Positions 36,513 through 44,178 of a stretch of 64,000 nucleotides of DNA are shown piece by piece (the first letter of the stretch is position 1; every line of letters begins with the position of its first letter). The stretch spans positions 82,403-146,402 of the forward strand of contig CAYFXE010000002.1 in assembly GCA_964347035.1 (NCBI GenBank). The letters are read 5' to 3'. Under the pieces are notes generated by a model. That model saw nothing but the letters and a program-made list of their open reading frames with translations. It was not told the origin of the DNA and searched no databases. Origin of the DNA: CAYFXE01 sp964347035. Its GTDB lineage: Bacteria > Acidobacteriota > Aminicenantia > Aminicenantales > Aminicenantaceae. A program made the position numbers and the translations under genes.

Positions 36513-38078
36513 ATGCGAAAAAGTAAAAACATCTTTATCTGGGTTTCAGCCTTATTCCTTGTGATTGGAGTTCATGCCCAGGGGAGAGAGAAAGCCTTAT
36601 CTCTTGAAGAATGTATTCTCAAAGCGATGAAAAACAACCTTGGTGTTGCCGTCGAAGTATTGAATCCAGAACTGGCTGATTATTCAGTCTTAAAGGCCAA
36701 AGAAAAATTTATCCCCAGCCTTTCCTTCGCTTATAATACTGAGCGTACAAACTCGCCCTCTTTCTCCTGGATCGATGCAGCAGAGAACATCGCCACTCAG
36801 TATAACGAGTACTATGCTCAATTCGATCAAAGCATTCCCACTGGAGGAGAATTATCTGCCTCTATTTATGCCTATAAGAACGACACCAACCGGAAATTCC
36901 AGACTATCAATCCCCGCTATGGGGGGGTCCTTAGGTTCAATTTTACCCAGCCTCTGTTGAAAAATTTTGGCTTCAAGATAAGCCGCAAGGAAATCATCGT
37001 TGCCAAAAACAACAGGGATATATCAGAAAGCCAGCTGAAAAAGGTCCTCCTGGACACCATCTTCAATGTGGAGGAGGCCTACTGGAATTTAGTCTTCAGC
37101 ATCGAAAATCTAAAAGTGAAAAGGCAGTCCTTGGAGCTGGCCCGAGATCTTCTTGCCAAAAATAAGCGTGAGGCCGAAGTCGGAACAGTCGCTCCGATTG
37201 AAATCCTGAGTGCTGAGGCTGAAGTGGCCACCCGGGAAGCCGATATCCTCCAGGCAGAAGCGGCTGTTAAGAATTCTGAGGATCTGCTTGAGACCATCAT
37301 CAATCTCGGCGCAGAGGAAAACAATATGGAGGTTGAGATTGTTCCTCTGGATAAACCGGGATACGAGATGAGGGATATCAGCCTCGAGGAGGCCCTGGCC
37401 ATGGCTCTGGATAACAGGCCAGAGCTCGCGACCAGCAAAATTGATCTTAAGAATAAAGAGATCGATTTAAGTTATGCCAAGAATCAGCTTCTTCCAGAAG
37501 TGAACCTGTTTGCTTCCTACTGGAGTCCTGGAGTATCAGGAACGCAGATTCTCTATCTTAACGACAATCCCCTCACAGATGTTGTGATCGGCAACATCCC
37601 AGGCAATGCCAGCGATGCCTTGAATGATGTTTTTAATTTGAAGTACAGAAATTGGTCCGTCGGAGTGTCTTTCAGTATTCCTCTGACAACAATCTTATCT
37701 CGGGCTGATTATGCCCAGGCTAAGACGAGTTTAGATCAGGCCATGCTGAAGCTCAAGGACCAGGAACAGCGGATTTTTCTGGAAATCCGGAATGCCGTGA
37801 GAACGTTTCAAACGGATTATAAACGGGTTCAGGCCTACAAGGTCGCCCGGGAGCTGGCCGAGAAAAAATTGGAAGCAGAAGATAAAAAATTAAGGGTTGG
37901 TTTAACCACCAACTACGTCGTCCTCCAGTATCAGAGGGATTTAGCCGATGCCCGGAGTGCTGAACTCAAGGCTGTCATCGATTATAATCTCTCGTTGGCC
38001 CGCCTGGAGAAAGCTCTGGGAACGACCTTGAAAAGCAAAAATATCAAATTTTCGGAATTGAGAGCAGAGGTCAGGTGA
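36513..38078 (+). CDS. TolC-family outer-membrane efflux protein
   Basis: I use the ATG at 36513 (AGGAGG six bases upstream); an upstream in-frame TTG at 36492 overlaps the ribosome site. Product about 521 aa with a signal peptide (MRKSKNIFIWVSALFLVIGVHAQG). Two OEP repeats: residues about 25-270 (LSLEECILKAMKNNLGVAVE, long helices with ESQLKKVLLDTIFNVEEAYWNLV) and about 290-515 (ISLEEALAMALDNRPELATSKIDL, then ...YNLSLARLEKALGTTL). This duplicated helix-strand pattern is diagnostic for TolC-type trimeric channels. Last gene of the sigma-54-like operon; it would form the outer-membrane duct for substrates handled by the permeases. Confidence 0.95.
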   Translation: MRKSKNIFIWVSALFLVIGVHAQGREKALSLEECILKAMKNNLGVAVEVLNPELADYSVLKAKEKFIPSLSFAYNTERTNSPSFSWIDAAENIATQYNEYYAQFDQSIPTGGELSASIYAYKNDTNRKFQTINPRYGGVLRFNFTQPLLKNFGFKISRKEIIVAKNNRDISESQLKKVLLDTIFNVEEAYWNLVFSIENLKVKRQSLELARDLLAKNKREAEVGTVAPIEILSAEAEVATREADILQAEAAVKNSEDLLETIINLGAEENNMEVEIVPLDKPGYEMRDISLEEALAMALDNRPELATSKIDLKNKEIDLSYAKNQLLPEVNLFASYWSPGVSGTQILYLNDNPLTDVVIGNIPGNASDALNDVFNLKYRNWSVGVSFSIPLTTILSRADYAQAKTSLDQAMLKLKDQEQRIFLEIRNAVRTFQTDYKRVQAYKVARELAEKKLEAEDKKLRVGLTTNYVVLQYQRDLADARSAELKAVIDYNLSLARLEKALGTTLKSKNIKFSELRAEVR

Positions 38079-38318
38079 ATAGACCTGTTAGATGATTTAC
38101 TTTCAATCATTAAAGTAGAAACTTTGAAACTAAAGGAGTTTAACGGACGTATTTAATAATGGAAGGCTGCCCCTCCATAATGTATTAGATATTTCAGTTG
38201 AATTTGTATGTTTTTTTGTCTATTGGAAGCAGCTTTTAAATTAGAGCTGTGTATTTAACGCACAACTTTATTCATATTCAGCACGAAGGAAACTAAAAAT
38301 AAAAAAGAAAGGAGAATC
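38079..38318 (+). other. Intergenic region before S41 peptidase
   Basis: No gene. A 6-bp stem ATGATT/AATCAT around TACTTTC (38093-38111) follows the TolC stop and could be a weak terminator. CAGCT and AGCTG half-sites around TTTAAATTAG occur near 38231-38250. Confidence 0.35.
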
Positions 38319-39707
38319 ATGAAAAGACAGAATTATGATGTTTTGATGAGGAAGAAATTATGGTGGGCTCACATGGGCGTAATTTTTAAGTTCGTTTTGA
38401 TTGTCGTCCTGATCATCGGCTTGAATTTCGATGTACAAGCTCAGGAAAAGGACGTCAAGATCGACAAGGCTGAAAAGGAGCAGGTGGTGAAGAGAATCGG
38501 AAAAATATTGAATTCCACCTACATCTACCCCGATACTGCCCAGAAAATGAGCGATCATATCACCGGAAAGTTGGAAAAGGGCCAGTATGAATCTATCACA
38601 TCGCCCGCCCAGTTTGCCAACCAGTTGGCCAGAGACCTCAGAATAATAAGCAAGGATCTGCATATTCGAGTTGCCTATGATCCCGAGGAAGTCGACCGTC
38701 TCAGACGAAGAAAAAAGAACAGTGATGATCCAGAGCTGATCAAACGGATGCTCAAGGAGCAGAGGAGAGTGAATTTTGGGTTTAGAGAAATCAAAATCCT
38801 CAGCGGGAACATAGGCTATCTTGATCTGAGACAATTTGCCGGTACCAAGTATGCGGGTGAAACGGCTGTAGCCGCCATGAACTTTCTGGCCAACTGCGAT
38901 GCCTTGATCGTGGACCTTCGGAATAACGGCGGCGGAAGTCCTGAGATGATTCAACTCCTGACAAGTTATTTTTATGATCAGGATTCTATCCATTTGAATA
39001 CGTTTTACTGGCGTCCGAGCGATAAGACCGTACAATTCTGGACATTGCCTCATGTTCCCGGGAAGAAAATTCCGGAAGTGGATATTTATGTACTCACCAG
39101 CCGCCGCACGTTTTCTGCCGCCGAAGAATTCAGCTATAACTTGAAAAATCTCAAGCGTGCCACCCTCGTCGGGGAAACCACTGGCGGCGGAGCTCACCCT
39201 GGGGGGCCGGCGGTCATAAATGATAACTTTTATATCAACGTGCCACGAGGAAAAGCCATAAATCCCATCTCGAAAACTAACTGGGAAGGGGTGGGAGTCA
39301 AACCTGATATAGAAGTTCCCCAGGAAAATGCTTTGAAAACTGCGCACATGAAGGCACTGGAAAAGCTGTCGGCCGAGACCCAGGATGAGCAGGATAAAAT
39401 GATATACGATTGGTATATTCAATCCCTCAAGGCCGAACTCAGTCCTGTAAAAGTCGATTCTAGTATTCTCCGGACATATGTAGGAGAGTACGGACCTAGA
39501 ACCATAACTTTCGAAAACGATGAACTCTTCTATCAAAGGGAAGGCCGGCCCAAATACAAAATGATTCCCCTTGCAGAAGATCTCTTCATGTTCAAAGAAA
39601 TCGACTACTTCCGCCTTAAAATCATCAAGGAGAACGGCGAGATCAAAGGCGTTATGGGCATATACGATAACGGCCGGACAGACACCAGCTTAAAAGATAC
39701 TAAATAA
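38319..39707 (+). CDS. S41-family (C-terminal processing/tricorn-type) serine peptidase, exported
   Basis: Protein of 462 aa with AAAGGAG before the ATG. A hydrophobic segment (about 20-37, VIFKFVLIVVLIIGLNF) followed by VQAQEK looks like a signal peptide with a long n-region; an internal Met at 19 could be the true start. N-terminal helical IRBP-like domain (about 55-150), then the S41 core: GYLDLRQFAG, DALIVDLRNNGGGSPEM, and nucleophile Ser in SRRTFSAAEEFSY followed by GETTGGGAHPG. No PDZ domain is visible, as in IRBP/tricorn-like members. A C-terminal beta domain of about 75 residues (TYVGEYGPRTITF...) resembles those on other exported peptidases. Monocistronic; likely periplasmic. Confidence 0.9.
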   Translation: MKRQNYDVLMRKKLWWAHMGVIFKFVLIVVLIIGLNFDVQAQEKDVKIDKAEKEQVVKRIGKILNSTYIYPDTAQKMSDHITGKLEKGQYESITSPAQFANQLARDLRIISKDLHIRVAYDPEEVDRLRRRKKNSDDPELIKRMLKEQRRVNFGFREIKILSGNIGYLDLRQFAGTKYAGETAVAAMNFLANCDALIVDLRNNGGGSPEMIQLLTSYFYDQDSIHLNTFYWRPSDKTVQFWTLPHVPGKKIPEVDIYVLTSRRTFSAAEEFSYNLKNLKRATLVGETTGGGAHPGGPAVINDNFYINVPRGKAINPISKTNWEGVGVKPDIEVPQENALKTAHMKALEKLSAETQDEQDKMIYDWYIQSLKAELSPVKVDSSILRTYVGEYGPRTITFENDELFYQREGRPKYKMIPLAEDLFMFKEIDYFRLKIIKENGEIKGVMGIYDNGRTDTSLKDTK

Positions 39708-39905
39708 TGTAAAAAAGAAGTTCTTTCTATTATTATTAAAGAACAAAAAAGATAATTTTCAGAAATTTTACCCTTCTCGTTCAGACCTTTATAGACGAGG
39801 AAGATAAGTACAAGATAGAGGCAGAGCGCTGCGATTGAAAGGACGATAAAGAAATATAAAAGTCGTCCAAAATTATTCCTTAAACCTAATTTGAGAAGGA
39901 CAATT

Positions 39906-40784
39906 ATGATTGATACAGGTCTGAAGAACAGAGTCGTTCTTATAACTGGAGCCAATCACGGCATCGGAGCGGCCACGGCTAAGGCTTTTGCCCGAGAAGG
40001 AGCTTCAGTTTTTTTAAACTATCTTCGCTTATCGCCCTTAGAATACGGCGGAATCACAACAGAGGAGGCCGATAAATCCTCATAGCCAGGAAGGGCGTAC
40101 TATTACAAAGTACTGACGAAATTGGCAGATGATGTCCTGGATGCGATCCGCGCGCTTGGTGGAGAATGTCATGCCTGGGAAGCAGATTTGGCTGTCCCAG
40201 ATAACATCCCCCTTTTATTCAATAAAGCAGAGGAAGAGTTTGGACCAGTCGAAATCTTAATAAATAACGCCGCTCACGATAAGTGTGATACGTTCATTCC
40301 AAAAAAAGAACTGGAAAAAAGCCCCTTATTCCTTGACGAATATCCGATGAATCCTATATCGGTAGCCTCTCTGGATGAACATTTCTCAGTGAACACCCGG
40401 GCTGTGGCCTTGATGATGGCAGAATTTTCCCGACGCTATATTGAGAAAAAAGCAAAATAGGGACGCAGCGTCAATATCAGCACTGATGGAGCCTTTTCCC
40501 ACCTCTCCAATGTATCCTACGGAACCAGCAAATTTGCTGTGGAAAGCTACAGTCGAGCCGCTGCCGTGGAATTGGGGCCTTATGGAATAACGGTCAATGT
40601 CATCTCACCCGGTGCTGTTCAGACAGGGTGGATGAGAACCGATNNNNNNNNNNCTGAAGGCTATCCGGTGAGAAGAATAGGGAAGCCCGAAGACATAGCA
40701 AATGCAGCTCTCTTCTTTGCCTCCGAGCAAGCTGAATGGATAACCGGACAGGTTCTGCATGTTGGCGCAGGAAATCGGATGTAA
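39906..40784 (+). pseudogene. Short-chain dehydrogenase/reductase with two in-frame amber codons and a gap
   Basis: SDR (Rossmann) oxidoreductase of about 290 codons in a single frame. Present: cofactor motif LITGANHGIGAAT, NNAAH motif (EILINNAAHD), catalytic Ser region VNISTDGAFSHLS, YGTSKFA (YxxxK), and VISPGAVQTGWMRTD. Two TAG codons interrupt the frame, at 40083-40085 (DKSS-stop-PGRAYY) and 40458-40460 (KKAK-stop-GRSVNIS, where family members usually have Trp). Ten N lie at 40644-40653. There is no frameshift, and the sequence between stops stays SDR-like, so decay is recent, or the stops are sequence errors, or they are read through. I start at ATG 39906, preceded by GAGAAGGA. An NAD(P)-dependent substrate cannot be named. 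Confidence 0.8.
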
Positions 40785-40903
40785 TTGAGGGGCTGGGTGG
40801 CTTTTTTGGCTTTTTAGCTTTACTTTTCTTCTTGAAATCAATATTTTTGAAATGAGCTAGAAAAAATTTATAAATTACCTTTTTTTAATCTGAGAAGTTG
40901 AGT

Positions 40904-42154
40904 ATGGGAGTCACGGTCGAAAATCCTTCTCGAATAAGAGAGGTGGATATCATAGTCGGTATTCCATCATATAATGAGGCCGACAGCATTGCTTATCCGA
41001 CAAAGATAGCCAGTCAAGGCTTGGTCGAGTATTTTCCCGATAAAAAATCTGTCATCATCAACGTCGATAACTGCTCCCCTGATGGCACGCAAAATGTTTT
41101 CTTAAATACACCTACTGAGGTTCCAAAGATCTATATTTCGACGCCAAAAGGAGTCAAGGGAAAGGGCAATAATCTAAGGAATTTATTCGAGGCTGTGGTT
41201 GAACTTAAGGCCCAGGCAGCGGTGGTCGTCGATGCGGATTTGAAGAGCATAACGCCTCAGTGGATTCAATACCTAGGCGAGCCTCTGTTTGCAAGCTTTA
41301 ATTATGTCTCGCCAATTTATGTCCGCCATAAATACGATGGTTCTATCACGAACCATATCGCCTATCCACTGCTTCGGACCCTTTATGGGCTTCGGGTACG
41401 CCAGCCTATTGGAGGAGATTTTGGGTTTTCGAGAAGACTGGCCCAGGCTTTCCTTCTTGAGAAAACCTGGAACGAGAGCATCGCGAATTTTGGGATTGAT
41501 ATCTGGATGACAACGATTGCTATAGCCCGGAGGTTTAAGGTCTGTCAGACTTTCTTGGGTTCCCCTAAATCTCATAGGACCAAGGATCCGGCCAAGCATC
41601 TTGGCCCTATGTTTACCCAAGTTATCATGGCCATTTTTGATTTGATGATCGATTTTGAGTATTACTGGAAAGACACAACCGAGAGTTGGCCGAGCAGCAT
41701 CTTTGGGTTTGGCCTCGGGATGAGGGAGGACCCACCCTCAGTCAGTGTGGATACAGATGCTTTGTATATGAGTTATGTCTCCGGGTTTGACCGCTATGAA
41801 GAGGTTTGGAGAGAGATCATTCCCAAACCAGAATTAGATGCCGTCCGCGATACTAAAAAAATTGCCAAAAAGCATTTTTATTATCCCAGCGACCTCTGGG
41901 CCAGAGTTCTTTTCAACTTTGCCATTGCCTACCGAAACGCCGATATCCCGAATGAACTCATCATTGAATCGATGGTCCCCTTTTATCATTCCCGGATTCT
42001 GTCCTTTGTTAATAAAACAGCCCAAATGGACACAAAAGAATGCGAGGAATATTTCGAGAGTATTGTCAGGGTGTTCGAAGCGGAAAAGTCTTATTTAGAG
42101 AAGAGGTGGGATGAGGAAAAAAAGAACCTGGGACATAAATTATTCAAATTTTAG
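40904..42154 (+). CDS. GT-A glycosyltransferase, glucosylglycerate/mannosylglycerate-synthase-like (paralogue 1)
   Basis: Protein of 416 aa from ATG 40904 (TTG 40898 is the alternative). GT-A fold: IIVGIPSYNEADSI nucleotide-binding start, GVKGKGNNLRNLFE, DxD-like metal site in VVDADLKSI, then RQPIGGDFGFSRRL and NFGIDIWMTT. The latter segments resemble the QPLGGE and WGID motifs I recall from mannosylglycerate synthase (GT78) and related glucosylglycerate synthases. A long helical C-terminal domain follows (about 300-416). No TM or signal, so cytoplasmic. A clear paralogue lies at 47341-48594. With GpgS/GpgP and a GH63 hydrolase nearby, a role in making a glucosylated glycerate-type solute is likely; donor and acceptor are not fixed by sequence. 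Confidence 0.75.
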   Translation: MGVTVENPSRIREVDIIVGIPSYNEADSIAYPTKIASQGLVEYFPDKKSVIINVDNCSPDGTQNVFLNTPTEVPKIYISTPKGVKGKGNNLRNLFEAVVELKAQAAVVVDADLKSITPQWIQYLGEPLFASFNYVSPIYVRHKYDGSITNHIAYPLLRTLYGLRVRQPIGGDFGFSRRLAQAFLLEKTWNESIANFGIDIWMTTIAIARRFKVCQTFLGSPKSHRTKDPAKHLGPMFTQVIMAIFDLMIDFEYYWKDTTESWPSSIFGFGLGMREDPPSVSVDTDALYMSYVSGFDRYEEVWREIIPKPELDAVRDTKKIAKKHFYYPSDLWARVLFNFAIAYRNADIPNELIIESMVPFYHSRILSFVNKTAQMDTKECEEYFESIVRVFEAEKSYLEKRWDEEKKNLGHKLFKF

Positions 42155-42256
42155 ACCAATGCTTGATCCGTTTCTTCGGAATCGATAATTCATAAAAATT
42201 TCTTTAGCAATGGGAATCCATGAATCAAGAATCGGATTCTTGTAGTAGGAGAGGTT

Positions 42257-42843
42257 ATGGAAAAAATCATCATTCCAAAAGACCTANNNNNNNNNNNNNN
42301 NNNNNNNNNNNNNNNNNNNNNNNNCTCAAAGGAAAACCCAATTTCATGGCCCTCGATTGGTTAACGCGCGCAAACTATCAACCGGCGATGCTCGGTATCT
42401 GTGTCAGCAAGCGTAACCAATCCCGTACCGCCATCCTCGAGACCAGAGAATTCAGCATAAATGTGCCCACCGTGGATATGGTCGAGATCACAGACTACAC
42501 CGGGTTAGTCTCGGGAAGGGAAGTTGATAAATCCATTCTGTTTAAAGTCTTTTACGGGAAACTCAAGGCAGCACCCATGATTTCCAACTGTCCTCTAACA
42601 CTGGAATGCAAGCTTTACAAAACAATAGATCTTCCTACCAACTCCTTTTTCATCGGCGAGATCATCAACATATACTCAGAGGAAAAATACCTAATAGACA
42701 TTAAGCCAGATGTCGAGAAAATCAAGCCGTTTCTCTTAACTATGCCTGACAACAGATACTGGTCGATTGGCGAATGTGTCGGTCATGCCTGGTGCGATGG
42801 CCTTAGACTGCGCGAACGTTTAGCACAGAAAAAGCAGAGCTGA
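42257..42843 (+). CDS. Flavin reductase-like/flavoredoxin FMN-binding protein (gap in 5' part)
   Basis: FMN-binding split-barrel protein of the flavin-reductase type. I choose ATG 42257 (MEKIIIPKD, with AGGAGAGG upstream); 38 N at 42287-42324 then hide roughly a dozen residues, and the frame on the two sides differs, so the gap size is not exact. After the gap: FMALDWLTRANYQPAMLGICVSKRNQSRTAILETREFSINVPTVDMVEITDYTG, typical of the FMN phosphate and isoalloxazine loops, then LKAAPMISNCPLTLECKLYKTIDLPTNSFFIGEIINIY. Flavoredoxin-like members often have such a Cys. Probably a cytoplasmic electron-transfer or flavin-reducing protein; partner unknown. Confidence 0.85.
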
Positions 42844-42858
42844 CTTCGAAAGGAAAGA

Positions 42859-43866
42859 TTATTGTCTTCTTTTTTGAATCCCCTTGATGGCTCCTTCGAT
42901 CAACCGATAGGCCGCTTTGAGGGATATCAAGTCTTTATCTCTCTCTCCAAATGGCAGGGAAGCGATTCCGATCGCTGCGGCTTTTTCGTGCTGAAACATC
43001 ACTTCCAACGCCGCTGCCAGTTCTTGACTCGTCGGACCAGCCGGAGCTGTGAGAGGATGCCCGGCCACTTCTCCTGGATCAAGCACGTCCATGTCGATGT
43101 GGATGTAGATGATTTCTGTTAGCCGGCTCAGCCTCTCCATCTGGCGGTTAATGTTCTCGGAGAGGGTTTTAATTTCGCCGACTGATATCATCTCGCATTG
43201 GGACCGATCCAGGAGTTCTTGTTCTAAAGGATCGACATCCCTGAGGCCGGCCATGACGATGTATTTTGTCGGCAGGGCCGGATCTAGTCCTGCCTTCAAG
43301 CGCAATCGAGTCAGACACATCCCGGCCGCGATGGCTACGGGCATCCCGCCGAGCATTCCGCTCAGAGTTGTTTCAGGAGTGTTGAAATCTGCATGGGCGT
43401 CGATCCAGACGAGGCCAATCCGCAGAGGTTTCTGTCCCGCTAAGCCGACTGATTGTAAGCTTCTCGAGTCTGATTCTCGAGGTTTTAGCGGGGGTTTGAG
43501 CTGCTGAAGCCCGGCCAGCATACCCAAAAGATCCGTACAGTTTGTCAAAAGTCCGATCGTAAAATACTCGTCCTTTCTGCGTTCAGATATGAGACGGCCC
43601 AGATGTTTGCTTTCAAGGGCCGCTTTGTTCCAGGCACCATATTGTTTATCTTCTTCTGGAGATAATTCGACAGTGGATACTTTTGCCACCTCGCACCCCA
43701 GTTCAGCGAGCATCTCCTTGAGTCCTCCCCTTTCCATCACTTCGGGTCCTTCCCAGCGATATTTAACTGTCATGACTTTTATCTTTCCTTCAGCGTAACT
43801 TTTGGCCGATATGGATAGAGGCAAAAAAATAAGAATAAGCGTAAAAAATAAAGATATGTTTTTCAC
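42859..43866 (-). CDS. Exported arginase/agmatinase-superfamily protein with altered metal site
   Basis: I start at GTG 43866 because AAGGAG lies six bases upstream and the product (335 aa) then begins with a clean signal peptide (KNISLFFTLILIFLPLSISAKSYA); the longer open frame only adds unrelated residues. Ureohydrolase motifs: WIDAHADFNTPET (three metal ligands) and HIDMDVLDP (two ligands) are intact. The first ligand motif, normally GGDHS, reads LTNCT, so Cys replaces the metal-A His, and HGMP is GGMP. Arginases are normally cytoplasmic; export and the Cys substitution suggest a changed substrate or metal use. Convergent with the flavin reductase. Calling it arginase or agmatinase specifically is not justified. 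Confidence 0.82.
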   Translation of the reverse strand: MKNISLFFTLILIFLPLSISAKSYAEGKIKVMTVKYRWEGPEVMERGGLKEMLAELGCEVAKVSTVELSPEEDKQYGAWNKAALESKHLGRLISERRKDEYFTIGLLTNCTDLLGMLAGLQQLKPPLKPRESDSRSLQSVGLAGQKPLRIGLVWIDAHADFNTPETTLSGMLGGMPVAIAAGMCLTRLRLKAGLDPALPTKYIVMAGLRDVDPLEQELLDRSQCEMISVGEIKTLSENINRQMERLSRLTEIIYIHIDMDVLDPGEVAGHPLTAPAGPTSQELAAALEVMFQHEKAAAIGIASLPFGERDKDLISLKAAYRLIEGAIKGIQKRRQ

Positions 43867-44178
43867 TTTAGTCTCCTTAGATAAACTTAAATGAGATTTC
43901 GGAAGGAAGACTATTCTTTTCATTCTCATATGATTGTCGTCGAACCATAAGAAATCTAACCGAAAAAATTCGATAGTGGATTTATCACAGGAAAAAACGA
44001 GTGTCAAACAGTTCAGACACACCAATCATAATTCGAGAGGTATAGATTTGCGTTCTCTCATTTACTTTGCCATCCGAATTTGAACATAGAAATAGGCTAT
44101 GTTATTTTTTAAAGGTAGAGAGAATAATTGAGTTTGTGAGTGTAGCCGGTGTAAATTTAGCTATAAGGCACAAAAAAA
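43867..44178. other. Divergent promoter region between arginase-like and GH63-DUF547 genes
   Basis: No gene of its own. Two structures: GTGTC (44001-44005) inverted to GACAC (44016-44020) around ten bases, a possible operator; and AACATAG/CTATGTT (44083-44089, 44097-44103), a perfect 7-bp stem followed by ATTTTTT, which could act as an attenuator or terminator in the leader of the GH63 gene. Confidence 0.4.

Noticed and set aside
38358..39536. 392-codon open frame antisense to the S41 peptidase
   Set aside because: A long shadow frame opposite a gene with full catalytic motifs; its translation has no recognisable domain and no ribosome site.
42859..44025. 388-aa version of the arginase-like protein
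   Set aside because: The first 53 residues lack a ribosome site and place the signal peptide internally; the GTG at 43866 has AAGGAG at proper distance.
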